DNA of 64,000 bases, from positions 6,193,001-6,257,000 of the forward strand of contig NZ_CP034443.1 of the NCBI RefSeq assembly GCF_003952365.1, in the 5' to 3' direction. Shown in pieces: positions 43,811-52,616 of the stretch; within the stretch, counting starts at the first letter, position 1; each line of letters begins with the position of its first letter. The position numbers were made by a program, and so were the translations under genes. Under the pieces are notes generated by a model. It searched no databases. It was not told where the DNA came from and was given only the letters and a program-made list of their open reading frames with translations. Source of the stretch: Mesorhizobium sp. M9A.F.Ca.ET.002.03.1.2. GTDB taxonomy: Bacteria; Pseudomonadota; Alphaproteobacteria; Rhizobiales; Rhizobiaceae.

Positions 43811-44498
43811 GCGCCGCAATCAGGTCGTCGATGTCCATTCGCCGGCGGTAGTCGGGATCCACGAAGCGCTCTGTAATCCGCCCGTCCGTGCCAACGATGA
43901 AAGTCGCCGGGATCGGCAGGAACCAGCTGCTGTTGCCCTGATAGCTAGGGAGATCATAACCAACTCCCATCAACCGTTCCATTTCAGCCCCGACCCAGAT
44001 AGCGAGGTTGAGTGAGAGCGCATAGCCATTGTCCATGTCGGTCAGGAATGGAAACTGGGCACCTACCGTAGCCTTCATCGCCTTCGCAAATTTGCGTCGT
44101 TCGGGCATGACCACCGCCACTTGGCCACCCAGTGCGGCAATCTCCTCTTGGACCTCTACGATCCCGATCGCATTCAAGCGGCAATAAGGGCACCAGTGAC
44201 CCCGCTGGAAGATTATTACCGCCGGCCCCTGCTTCAGGAGGTCCGTCAATCCGATCAGTTTGCCGCTGTCGTCAGGCAGGAGGAAAGCTGGCATGAGATC
44301 GCCAGGCGCCGGCGCCATCGCCCCTGCCCCCTGATCCTGCAAGCGTGACACCAGGCGGTCGACCGCATCGGCAAAATCGCCGTTGAGGCGGCGAACAGCC
44401 CTTGCGACCACCTCCAGCCGCTCATTCAACGGCGCATCGAGTTCGACGGCAGCCTGCACGGACTGTTCAAGTGTCATTGTCTGGTCGTCGGCGGCCAT
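43794..44498 (-). CDS. peroxiredoxin-like AhpC/TSA protein
   Basis: About 234 residues from the ATG at 44498 (MAADDQTMTLEQSVQ); the frame is open to 44600. A helical N-terminal region (5-65) precedes a thioredoxin-fold domain with PGDLMPAFLLPDDSGKLIGL, then IIFQRGHWCPYCRLN with a CxxC active site, and FPFLTDMDNGYALSLNLAIW. The CPYC pair resembles the AhpC/TSA-domain antioxidant group. It is probably involved in peroxide or electrophile defence. Its 3' end overlaps lysR by 17 bp and it lies 142 bp after the oxidoreductase gene. Confidence 0.85.
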   Translation of the reverse strand: MAADDQTMTLEQSVQAAVELDAPLNERLEVVARAVRRLNGDFADAVDRLVSRLQDQGAGAMAPAPGDLMPAFLLPDDSGKLIGLTDLLKQGPAVIIFQRGHWCPYCRLNAIGIVEVQEEIAALGGQVAVVMPERRKFAKAMKATVGAQFPFLTDMDNGYALSLNLAIWVGAEMERLMGVGYDLPSYQGNSSWFLPIPATFIVGTDGRITERFVDPDYRRRMDIDDLIAALKRAR

Positions 44499-44639
44499 TT
44501 CTGCTCTTTCATAGCTTGCATGCAGCCTATCATCGAAACCCCTCGGCCACGGCCATGCTTTTCTTGCATGGATTCGATGTCCTGCGTGCATCGAGCACAA
44601 GCGAGGTTCATATTCTGTTCGCTGCCTCCGCTCAATTCG

Positions 44640-45986
44640 TTACATCATGTTCCTGACATCCGAGGCGAAAGTAGGGAAGCCGTAGACCATGTCCGATAGC
44701 TGCGATGCCGTGATGCCGTGTTTCATGGCCAGCGCGAAAAGATGGATCAGCTCTTCGCCGGCATGGCCCACCATGTGTGCGCCGACGATCCTGTCGGTGG
44801 TCTCCTCGACAATGACCTTTGACCACGCAACGGTCTCGGCATAGGTCGTCGCCGATAGCCAGTTCTTCATGTCATTCACATGGACCTTTACGCCAAGTCC
44901 TTGTTCTTTCGCCTTGGCGTCGGTCAGACCGACGCTGGCCAGGGCCGGAACTGTGTAGACGGAAGCCGGTATATGGCCATAGTCCGGCCGGTGTCTCGGC
45001 CCATCGACGATGTTTCGGCCAACGATGCCGCCCTCATAGGTCGCTATCGGCGAAAGCTGGGGAGAATTCCACAGCGCGTCGCCGCAGACATAGACATCGG
45101 GATTGGAACGCGAGCGCAGGTGATCATCGATCTCGATGCGGCCTTCGCGATGCACGATGACGCCGGCGCCAAGATCAAGCCCCTCGACATTGGCGACACG
45201 TCCTGCGCAATTCACAACCCTATCCGCATCCACGCTGCATTCGACGCCATCCGCCACAAAGGTAACGCGCAATAGCCCCTTGGCCTTGTCGATCCGCTTG
45301 ACCCAGGCCAAGGTGCGGACACGAATGCCTATGCGTTCGCTCTCGTCACGGATCTGGGCAACGGCATCGGCATCGAATCCTCCGAGCAGATGCGGCAGCG
45401 CTTCGAGGATTGTCACGTCGACACCGGCGCGCGCATAGACGTGGCCCAGTTCGAAGGCGATGACGCCGCCGCCGACGAAAACCACTGCGCGGGGCAGCAC
45501 CGTGTCGTTCAGGACATCGTCGGAAATCGTGAGATGCTCGGCGCCCGGAATCGGTAGTGAACGCGGCTTCGAGCCGGTTGCGATGACGATGTTCCTGGCC
45601 TCAAGCACGCGGCCGTCAACGCTGATGGCATTGCTGCCGATGAATGCGGCCTCGCCGCAGATGACATCGACGCCGCGCTTTGCCATCAATCCGGACAGGC
45701 GGGACGGAATGTCGCGGACCATTTCCTTTTCGCGTTTGATCAGGACTCGCCAGTCGAGCCTCGGGGTATCGATCGTGATCCCGTGCCGATCGGCCCGTTC
45801 GATCTCATGGAGCGCATGGGCCGCCGCGACAAGGACCTTCTTCGGCGTGCAGCCGCGATTGGGGCAAGTGCCGCCGAGGTCGCGTGCCTCTATCATGGCC
45901 ACTGACATCCCGGCAGCGCGCGTGGGCACCGTCACACCCATCCCGGCATTGCCGCCGCCGAGGATCACCACATCATATTTTTCCAT
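44640..45986 (-). CDS. FAD/NAD(P) disulfide oxidoreductase (glutathione reductase/mercuric reductase-like)
   Basis: The 448-residue product has an N-terminal FAD motif DVVILGGGNAGMGV, the redox-active pair in GGTCPNRGCTPKKV (about 38-51), an NAD(P) motif VVFVGGGVIAFELGHVYARA and an FAD-binding motif VYVCGDALW. The C-terminal dimerisation domain has GHAGEELIHLFALAMKHGIT, where the usual catalytic HP-TSEE motif is replaced by variant sequence. Such enzymes reduce disulfides or quinones. It is encoded 18 bp after the NDH-2 gene. Substrate uncertain. Confidence 0.88.
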   Translation of the reverse strand: MEKYDVVILGGGNAGMGVTVPTRAAGMSVAMIEARDLGGTCPNRGCTPKKVLVAAAHALHEIERADRHGITIDTPRLDWRVLIKREKEMVRDIPSRLSGLMAKRGVDVICGEAAFIGSNAISVDGRVLEARNIVIATGSKPRSLPIPGAEHLTISDDVLNDTVLPRAVVFVGGGVIAFELGHVYARAGVDVTILEALPHLLGGFDADAVAQIRDESERIGIRVRTLAWVKRIDKAKGLLRVTFVADGVECSVDADRVVNCAGRVANVEGLDLGAGVIVHREGRIEIDDHLRSRSNPDVYVCGDALWNSPQLSPIATYEGGIVGRNIVDGPRHRPDYGHIPASVYTVPALASVGLTDAKAKEQGLGVKVHVNDMKNWLSATTYAETVAWSKVIVEETTDRIVGAHMVGHAGEELIHLFALAMKHGITASQLSDMVYGFPTFASDVRNMM

Positions 45987-46004
45987 CGCGCCACCTGCAC
46001 ATGT

Positions 46005-47399
46005 TCAATGGAGCTTGATCCGGGGTCTGGTGCGCCTCGCCACCACCTCGCCAATCGAATCCAGCGCGGCCTTCGCAAAGCCGTGCACCGCCGTGAGATG
46101 CATCTTGTAGAGCGAGCGATACATCAGCCGGGCAAGCAGACCTTCGATCCTCAGCCCACCAATCAGGCTGCCAAACGAGCCGTAGTCGGCGAGCGAAACA
46201 AGGGATCCATAGTCGCGGTAACGGAATTCCGGCACGGCCCGTCCCTTGAGACGCGCGGCAATCACCTTGACCAGGTGATCAGCCTGCTGATGGGCTGTCT
46301 GGGCGCGCGACGGCAAGGGATTGTTCTCGCCGGGCAGGACACAGCTCGCGCAGTCGCCGATCGCAAACACGTTTTCGTCTCCTCTGGCTTGCAGCGTCTC
46401 ATCCACGACCAGGCGGTTGATGCGGTCAGTCTCGAGGCCATCGAGTCTTTTCAGAAAATCCGGCGCCTTGATCCCGGCGGACCACACGACGAGTTCGGCC
46501 GGCACAAACAGCTTCTCGCCAAGCCTGATGCCGTCCTCCGTCACTTCGGTGGCCTTGACCCCGCACCGTATCTGGACGCCGAGGTCATGAAGCAGATGTG
46601 CCGAAGCGACCGCAAGGTGTTCCGGCAAAGCCGGCAAGATGCGCGGCGCCGCCTCGACGATGGTGATGCGGATCAGCCTTTCGAAATCGATGTTGTCGAG
46701 GTTGTGCGACGCAATTTCCCGCATCGACTTGTGCAGCTCCGCCGCCAGTTCGACGCCGGTTGCCCCGGCACCAACGATGACGCAATGGAGTTGGCTTGGC
46801 GACAGCTGTTCGTATTGCGCGTTGGCGCGCAGGCATGCGTCTATCATGCGCTTGTTGAATCGGGCGGCCTGATCCGCCGTATCGAGCGCGATTGCGTGAC
46901 GAGCCGCCCCTGGTGTGCCGAAATCGTTGCTAACGCTGCCGACGGCCAACACCAGCGTATCGTAGCCCAGCACACGCGGCGGTATGATCTGCCTGCCATC
47001 GTCGTCGAAGCTGGGCGCGACAAAGACCTGACGCTTGGCGCGGTCGATGCCGACAACCTCGCCGATGCGATATCGATAGTGGTGGCGACTGGCATGGGCG
47101 ATGTATTCCACCGCATCGTTCGACGCACTCAATGCCCCAGACGCCACCTCGTGCAGAAGTGGCTTCCAGATATGGGTGCGATTGCGGTCGACAAGCGTGA
47201 CGGAAAGCCGCCGCTTGCCGAACTTTCGGCCGAGGTGCGTCGCCAGTTCCAGTCCACCCGCACCGCCACCGACGATGATCACGCGGTGCAGCGAGCTATC
47301 CGCATGGGATGGTGTCTCCTGCAACGCGCGGAAAAGTGCGGCGTTGTTGGCGAGCACGGCTTCCGGAACCAGCCGCATTCCCGGAGTGATGATCTGCAT
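46005..47399 (-). CDS. type II NADH dehydrogenase (NDH-2) family protein
   Basis: The 464-residue product starts at ATG 47399 with GGAG about 8 bases upstream. FAD site: HRVIIVGGGAGGLELATHLG (about 38-57). NADH site: CVIVGAGATGVELAAEL (about 205-221). The FAD C-motif VFAIGDCASCV and the quinone-site region TAHQQADHLVKVIAARL follow. The C-terminal amphipathic part (LRIEGLLARLMYRSLYKMHL) suggests peripheral membrane attachment. It passes electrons from NADH to quinones without proton pumping. It lies in an operon with the patatin and hydroxybutyrate dehydrogenase genes. Confidence 0.92.
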   Translation of the reverse strand: MQIITPGMRLVPEAVLANNAALFRALQETPSHADSSLHRVIIVGGGAGGLELATHLGRKFGKRRLSVTLVDRNRTHIWKPLLHEVASGALSASNDAVEYIAHASRHHYRYRIGEVVGIDRAKRQVFVAPSFDDDGRQIIPPRVLGYDTLVLAVGSVSNDFGTPGAARHAIALDTADQAARFNKRMIDACLRANAQYEQLSPSQLHCVIVGAGATGVELAAELHKSMREIASHNLDNIDFERLIRITIVEAAPRILPALPEHLAVASAHLLHDLGVQIRCGVKATEVTEDGIRLGEKLFVPAELVVWSAGIKAPDFLKRLDGLETDRINRLVVDETLQARGDENVFAIGDCASCVLPGENNPLPSRAQTAHQQADHLVKVIAARLKGRAVPEFRYRDYGSLVSLADYGSFGSLIGGLRIEGLLARLMYRSLYKMHLTAVHGFAKAALDSIGEVVARRTRPRIKLH

Positions 47400-47444
47400 C
47401 GGTATTCTCCGTTTCTTTCCTCGGCGACGCCGCGCTCGAACAAA

Positions 47445-48602
47445 TCACTCTTGCGATTCGTGGACCACGATGCCTTGCAGCATGTCGACGTCGCATTCCC
47501 AAGGCTTCTCCGCGAGAACGCGCAGCCCATGCTCGTATCCTGCCTGCCAGCGCGTGCGGATGCCTGCGCGGGTGAAGTCGATGTCCTTGGTGTGGTCTTC
47601 GCCGTCGAGGCGTGGTGAAAGCAGCCTCACCAGGTGCATGACCGACGGGCAGCCATAGGACGCGAGTTCCTTGAACAGTGGATCCTCGCGCCGCTCCTCA
47701 GGGACGAGCTTTCCCATTTCGCGCACGACGTGGCGCAGACGATGTAATTGCTCCTGGCGCGCCACATGGCTCTTGCCGCGGCTGGCGTATTGAAGATCCT
47801 TTTGCCGTCCCATGACCTGCCAGATCGACTTCGGCTCCGTGCCGCGGGGTTGCCACATGTTGACCGCAAAGATCAGCGCATCGCGCCGTGGACGCGCGTC
47901 CAGCACAACCTCGATGGGCGTGTTGGAGTAGATGCCGCCGTCCCAGTAGGGCTCTCCATCGATGCAGACCGCCGGAAAGGCCGGCGGCAAGGCGCCAGAG
48001 GCCATGATGTGCGCCGGCGACAGCGTCATCTCTCGGCTGTCGAAATACTTGAGTTCGCTGGTGTTGACGTTCACGGCGCCGACGGTCAGGCGCGTGTGGC
48101 GCCGGTTGAGGTAGTCGAAATCGATCAGGTTGCCGAGAGTCCGTTTCAGCGGATCGGTGGTGTAGTAGGATGCCTTTTCGACACCCACCTCCCGGTTCAC
48201 CCCGAGCAGCGCGCTCGGGTTCGGCTCGAAAAAGCCCGGTATGCCTCGCACGACTGTGCCCACATTGGCGAAGACGTTGCTTGGAAGCATCATCTGGAAG
48301 AACTCGTCGAGCGGGCTGCTCCGGCTGACGCTGTCCCAGAACTCCCGCAGCCTTGGCAGGCGGTCTTGCGGCTCGTTTCCCGCAATCAGCGCTGCGTTGA
48401 TGGCGCCAATCGAGGTGCCGATGACCCAATCAAGTTCGATCCCGCCTTCGACGAGCGCCTGGTAGACGCCGGCCTGATAGGCTCCGAGAGCGCCGCCACC
48501 CTGCAGCACCAACACGGTCTGGCGCTGGACCGGACCATCGGCGATCCGGCTCGGCTCAGTCACCGGGTCTGACGTTGAGAGATTTCGGGAGATCCTGTTC
48601 AT
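47445..48602 (-). CDS. patatin-like phospholipase
   Basis: About 385 residues from the ATG at 48602 (MNRISRNLSTS), which has GAGGAG about 10 bases upstream; an ATG at 48620 has none. The catalytic elements are intact: oxyanion loop QGGGALGAYQAG, nucleophile motif GTSIGAINA (GxSxG) and the dyad Asp in YWDGGIYSNTP. The C-terminal part has YASRGKSHVARQEQLHRLRH and resembles the DUF3734-type extension found in rhizobial patatins beside PHB genes. It may release fatty acids or act on intracellular lipid. It is downstream of 3-hydroxybutyrate dehydrogenase. Confidence 0.9.
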   Translation of the reverse strand: MNRISRNLSTSDPVTEPSRIADGPVQRQTVLVLQGGGALGAYQAGVYQALVEGGIELDWVIGTSIGAINAALIAGNEPQDRLPRLREFWDSVSRSSPLDEFFQMMLPSNVFANVGTVVRGIPGFFEPNPSALLGVNREVGVEKASYYTTDPLKRTLGNLIDFDYLNRRHTRLTVGAVNVNTSELKYFDSREMTLSPAHIMASGALPPAFPAVCIDGEPYWDGGIYSNTPIEVVLDARPRRDALIFAVNMWQPRGTEPKSIWQVMGRQKDLQYASRGKSHVARQEQLHRLRHVVREMGKLVPEERREDPLFKELASYGCPSVMHLVRLLSPRLDGEDHTKDIDFTRAGIRTRWQAGYEHGLRVLAEKPWECDVDMLQGIVVHESQE

Positions 48603-48628
48603 GGCTTTGTCGCTCCTCATTCGGGCGT

Positions 48629-49411
48629 TCAATGAGCGGTCCAGCCGCCTTCGATCGGCATGATGGCGCCAGTGATCGAGCCCGCGTCGTCCGAGGCCAG
48701 GAACACGCAGAGCGCCGCTACCTCGGCCACGGTCACGAACTGCTTGGTCGGCTGGGCAGCCAGAAGCACGTCCTTGATCACCTGCTGTTCGGTAATCCCG
48801 CGTGCCTTCGCCGTATCCGGTATTTGCTTCTCGACAAGCGGAGTCAGCACGTATCCGGGACAGACGGCATTGACGGTGATGCCCTGCTCGGCGACTTCCA
48901 GCGCAACCGCCTTGGTCAGGCCGGCGACCCCATGCTTGGCGGCGACATAGGCGGATTTGTAAGGCGAAGCGACCAGGGCATGTGCCGAGGCAACGTTGAT
49001 GATGCGGCCCCATCTGCGCTCCTTCATTGCCTGAAGAGCGCGTCTGATCGTGTAGAACGAGGACATCAGATCAATCGCCACGACCGCCTCCCATTTCTCA
49101 ATCGGGAAGTCGTCGATCGGCGCGACGTGCTGAATGCCGGCATTGTTGACCAAGATGTCGATTGCCCCGAACTCGGCGATTGCCCTGTCCATCATCGCCG
49201 TGATCGCGTCGCCCCTGCTCATGTCCGCATCGTCGTAGCGGACGGTCACCCCATGGTCGGCTGCAAACTTTGCCCTGAGGAGCTCGATTTCATCAGCGTC
49301 GCCGAAGCCGTTCAGAACGATGTTGCAACCCCTGGCCGCGAAGGCTTCGGCAATGCCCTGGCCGATGCCGCTGGTCGAACCCGTGATAAGTGCTGTCTTT
49401 CCTTTGAGCAT
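48629..49411 (-). CDS. bdhA: 3-hydroxybutyrate dehydrogenase
   Basis: The 260-residue product starts at ATG 49411 with GAAGGAAG 6 bases upstream; the open frame to 49546 is not supported. It is a short-chain dehydrogenase with TGSTSGIGQGIAEAFA, NNAGIQHVAPIDDFP, Ser-140-type catalytic Ser in INVASAHALVASPYKSAYVA (Tyr and Lys in YVAAKHG) and CPGYVLTPLVEKQIPD. The HVAPIDDFP and VLTPLVEKQI segments are specific to 3-hydroxybutyrate dehydrogenase. It oxidises 3-hydroxybutyrate to acetoacetate in PHB or ketone metabolism. It is the first gene of the operon with patatin, NDH-2 and the oxidoreductase. Confidence 0.94.
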   Translation of the reverse strand: MLKGKTALITGSTSGIGQGIAEAFAARGCNIVLNGFGDADEIELLRAKFAADHGVTVRYDDADMSRGDAITAMMDRAIAEFGAIDILVNNAGIQHVAPIDDFPIEKWEAVVAIDLMSSFYTIRRALQAMKERRWGRIINVASAHALVASPYKSAYVAAKHGVAGLTKAVALEVAEQGITVNAVCPGYVLTPLVEKQIPDTAKARGITEQQVIKDVLLAAQPTKQFVTVAEVAALCVFLASDDAGSITGAIMPIEGGWTAH

Positions 49412-49659
49412 TGTCGCTTCCTTCGGTTGGAGCTGCGGCCTGACGGCCGGCAATCGGCAGCGAGCAACGGATCTCCGCGCCCACGGTCTGAATTCTGGGT
49501 CAAGTATGGCGAGCCACTCGAAGCAGCGGAAATGCCGTTGAGACATGGATTCGATAGCTGACGGTCAGATCGTCAGCTCGGCGACGGCAACGCCGGCGGA
49601 CCAGCCGCCTCGGCTCGTTTGACGTTAGGGGCAGGTAATAAGATCGAACCGAGCGCGTC

Positions 49660-49995
49660 GTGCGGGTGAGAGAGATCAGCCACGAAAGCCACATCCACCG
49701 CAACAATTGCGAGTTTCACGGGCTACGCGGACGCCATCCGCGCCGAACAGGGCGTCACCGTGAGTCCCCTATGCTGGAGCGATCGGGACGATTGGACACT
49801 TGCAATGATCGGGGTCGGGCTGGTTTTGGCTTCATGCCGGAACACTCGGCCAGGCATCCGGAATTCCGGCGCGAGGTCAATCTCGTCGCCGCGCGCGGCC
49901 GCAGGCATTCACCAGCGGTTGGCGCATTGGTTCGCGAAGCCACTCAGAAGAGGTGGATCGGCGAGCGGACTACGGCACTGTCCGCCGCCGAGTAG
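49660..49995 (+). pseudogene. LysR-family regulator C-terminal fragment, frameshifted
   Basis: Only the last third of a LysR effector domain is recognisable. One frame gives RNNCEF (about 49700-49714). A second gives FTGYADAIRAEQGVTVSP and SDRDDWTLAMIGVGL (49715-49820). The first frame then resumes with GFGFMPEHSARHPEFRREVN and GRRHSPAVGALVREATQKRW to the stop at 49995. The pieces line up with residues ~195-300 of the intact LysR encoded at 52617 (NCEYR, SEREDWIQNMVSGGLGICF, WREVCLVVVAGRRFSPAAS). Two frameshifts and a ~10-residue deletion mark it as a pseudogene. The N-terminal two-thirds is gone. Confidence 0.78.
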
Positions 49996-50058
49996 CCTTG
50001 CGGCGCCAAACAACCTGCCTCGCGTGCGGTCGGCGGATCTTCGGCACATAATCCGCGC

Positions 50059-50523
50059 TCAGTTTTTCCTGATCGTCGAGGTCACAGACTGGATGACCTC
50101 GGTTGCCATCTTGAACTGCGCGGCGCGGTCGGTGATGCCATGACGCTTGGCTATCCAGTCGAAATCGCTGTAGGCGGCGTAAACCGAACCATCTGCGGCC
50201 TGGTAGACCAGCACGCGCACCGGCCAGTCGAGACCGGCTTCGGGGTTCGATGTGATGAAGGTCGTGCCGAGCGCCGGATTGCCGAACATGACCAGCGACG
50301 ACGGCATGACATCGTTGCCAGCGTCCTTGCCAAGCCTTGCCTGGTCGATGACGCCAAAGAACATGATGCCCTTCTTGCGGACGTCTTTCTCGATACGGGC
50401 AACGGTTTCGGCGACGGGATAGTCGCTCTTCACCGTGACGACGCCGTCTGAAGCGGCGGCTGGGACGATGACCGCCATCAGCATGGCGACGCCGGCAATC
50501 ATGGTTTTCAGGTAGATGGTCAT
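50059..50523 (-). CDS. secreted DUF302-domain protein
   Basis: The 154-residue product has a signal peptide (residues 1-24, ending PAAAS). The DUF302 fold shows VKSDYPVAETVARIEKDVRKKGIMFFGVIDQ, then MFGNPALGTTFITSNPEAGL, with DWPVRVLVYQAADGSVYAAY. DUF302 proteins are often periplasmic and linked to stress or metal response; biochemical function is not established. The stop overlaps no neighbour. Encoded 106 bp after an MFS transporter gene on the same strand. Confidence 0.88.
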   Translation of the reverse strand: MTIYLKTMIAGVAMLMAVIVPAAASDGVVTVKSDYPVAETVARIEKDVRKKGIMFFGVIDQARLGKDAGNDVMPSSLVMFGNPALGTTFITSNPEAGLDWPVRVLVYQAADGSVYAAYSDFDWIAKRHGITDRAAQFKMATEVIQSVTSTIRKN

Positions 50524-50629
50524 GTTGGTCTCCTTTGGTTTTCTGGGGTGCGTGAATTTTGGCTATTGCCCTGATATCTCTGTTCATTCTCGCCTGAAGG
50601 TCGCCTTGTAGTCGACGTTCTCCCGATCG

Positions 50630-51832
50630 TCAGGCGGTCGGCGACTTCAACGACCGCGCGACCCCGATCCCGCCGGCGAGGACCGCGGCGAGCACGGCCA
50701 CGCATGCGGTCCAGCCGATCCGGTCGTAGATCTGTCCGATCACGAAGCTGCCGGCGAGCCCGCCTGTATAGTAGGAAGCAAGGTAGATGCCGCTTGCGGC
50801 GGTGCGATCGCGCGAGGCCGTTCGGCTGACGTGTCCTGTCGCTATTGCCTGCGCCAGGAAGGTGCCAATAGCGACCAGCGCCATCCCGCCGAGAACAATG
50901 GGAAGGCTGGTCGTGAGCAGCAGAAGCAAACCCAGGATCGCCAGCGTAAGCGTTGCACCGATGCCGATCCTTGGGCCGAGGCCCGCAGCGAGACGCCCGG
51001 CGAGCGGCGTGGTCAGCATGGAAGGCAGGAAGACGAAATACACCAGTCCCAGCGCCATTGGCGACAGCGATAGCGGGGCGGTGACGAGCTGGAAGTTGAC
51101 ATAGGTGAAAGTGCCTATGAAGACGAAGAGGATCAGGAAGCCGATCGCGAAACAGGCGCGCAGCTCGACGTTCTTCAGCGGGCCCTTCCAGGCCGCGCGG
51201 GCAGGCTCGCCTATCGCGTCGGCGCGCATCATTACGGATGCCTTCTGCAGCGTGAGCCAGACAAGAGCCGCGCCACTCAGATTGAGGGCGGCGAACATCA
51301 GGAAGTTAGTGGAGATGCCAAGCGTATCGGCGACGGCGGCCGACATAAGCCGTCCGAAGAAATTACTGGCGACATTGCCGGTCACATAGGCCGCAAGCGC
51401 ACCTGTCGTCTGCCGCGCGGAAAAATGCTCGGCCAGGTAGGCCATCGTCAGCGTGAATGCGGTCGACATGCACAAGCCCTGGACGACACGGAGCAGGCCA
51501 AAGGCGACGATGCTGTCTGTTTGTGACAGCAGCGTCGTCGGTATCGCTAGCACCGCAAGGCTGATCCAGATGCCGTTGCGGCGATCGAGGTTCCTGCCAA
51601 AAAGCGCCACCGCAATTCCGGCCACGGCCATGCCGAAAGTGCTGGCATTGACGGCAAAGCCCATCGTCGCGCGGCTGACACCGAACTTTATCACCAGCGA
51701 CGGCAAGATGGCCTGGGTGGCGAAGAGATCGACAAGTGTCAGGAAGGCAATCACGGCAATAATACCGAAGCGCCAACTGTCAGCGGCAACCATCCGCAGC
51801 CGCGTTGGTTCGGTCTGTTCACTTGTCGTCAT
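50630..51832 (-). CDS. MFS transporter
   Basis: The 400-residue product starts at the ATG at 51832 with GGAG 7 bases upstream (the frame starts at 51853). It has 12 hydrophobic segments and MFS-type signatures: AVALFGRNLDRRNGIWISLA (motif A-like, between TM2 and TM3), LRVVQGLCMSTAFTLTMAYL and LAGRLAAGLGPRIGIGATL. It is similar to the drug or YnfM-type efflux group with ILPSLVIKFGVSRATMGFAV at TM1. Substrate unknown. It lies in a minus-strand row with the cupin and DUF302 genes. Confidence 0.9.
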   Translation of the reverse strand: MTTSEQTEPTRLRMVAADSWRFGIIAVIAFLTLVDLFATQAILPSLVIKFGVSRATMGFAVNASTFGMAVAGIAVALFGRNLDRRNGIWISLAVLAIPTTLLSQTDSIVAFGLLRVVQGLCMSTAFTLTMAYLAEHFSARQTTGALAAYVTGNVASNFFGRLMSAAVADTLGISTNFLMFAALNLSGAALVWLTLQKASVMMRADAIGEPARAAWKGPLKNVELRACFAIGFLILFVFIGTFTYVNFQLVTAPLSLSPMALGLVYFVFLPSMLTTPLAGRLAAGLGPRIGIGATLTLAILGLLLLLTTSLPIVLGGMALVAIGTFLAQAIATGHVSRTASRDRTAASGIYLASYYTGGLAGSFVIGQIYDRIGWTACVAVLAAVLAGGIGVARSLKSPTA

Positions 51833-51924
51833 AGCAGGACTCCGTGGCCGCACGTCCCCAGGTGATTACCTGAGGACGCGCTTTCAGTTGCTGATGCTAG
51901 GAAACGGTCATCGCAATGCGTGAC

Positions 51925-52425
51925 TCACATTGTGTGGTCTTCGCGCATTGCCGGCGGCAGGATGTCGGCGGAATAGAGCACCGCCGGGACCTTGCCATTG
52001 TTCTTCCACCAATGGGCGAGTTGGCCGAATTCGACGCTCACGTCGCCGGCCTGGTGCTCAATTCCCACCTTGCAGGTGCTGCTGTATTCGGTGATTGAGC
52101 CTTCGACGACGAGGATGTTGGCGGGACGAACAGTGTGCTCGTGCCAGGGCACGACACCGCCGGGCTGCACGACAAGCTTGCGCAGGCGCAGCATGTTGCC
52201 TTTCCAGGCCTCGCCCTTCGGGCTCAGATCGATCGCGGAAAGGACATCGTCGGTAACGCCTACTGGCTTGCTCGGATGCTCCTGGATATCAGTCGTGGCA
52301 GCTTGGTCCGCAGGGCAGTCGCCGGCAAAGGCCGGGGCAACGGAAAATGCAGCGGTTGCAGTAAGAAGTCCGAGCGTCAGCGCGAGGGTCAGCGGCGCCG
52401 GCAATGCAATTGTCTTGGTAGCCAT
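51925..52425 (-). CDS. secreted cupin-domain protein
   Basis: The 166-residue product starts at the ATG at 52425 with AAGGAGA 8 bases upstream. It has a signal peptide (residues 7-34, ending AFAG). The cupin core shows VVPWHEHTVRPANILVVEGS (His-x-His metal site and Glu) and YSSTCKVGIEHQAGDVSVEFG. A pair of Cys (GDCPADQ and SSTCKVG) may form a disulfide. Such small periplasmic cupins often accompany stress or transporter genes. It is the likely first gene before the MFS and DUF302 genes. Confidence 0.88.
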   Translation of the reverse strand: MATKTIALPAPLTLALTLGLLTATAAFSVAPAFAGDCPADQAATTDIQEHPSKPVGVTDDVLSAIDLSPKGEAWKGNMLRLRKLVVQPGGVVPWHEHTVRPANILVVEGSITEYSSTCKVGIEHQAGDVSVEFGQLAHWWKNNGKVPAVLYSADILPPAMREDHTM

Positions 52426-52616
52426 GTTGTATTTCTCCTTTGTCGGTGCCCAAACGCGGGAGGCGGGGCATGACGAGGAGAGTGACGAGATCCGCAAAGA
52501 AAGAGAAATGCTGCCTGGCTCTCAATTCCATAGCTGAAAACTATGGTTACACACATGGCGACGCATAGGAGGTGCGAGAAGCACGTGGCGAGAACGAAAA
52601 AGTCTTCGGCTATGCT

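Noticed and set aside
46008..47618. 536-codon open frame antisense to NDH-2
   Set aside because: The NDH-2 frame has complete FAD and NAD motifs; the antisense product shows no pattern.
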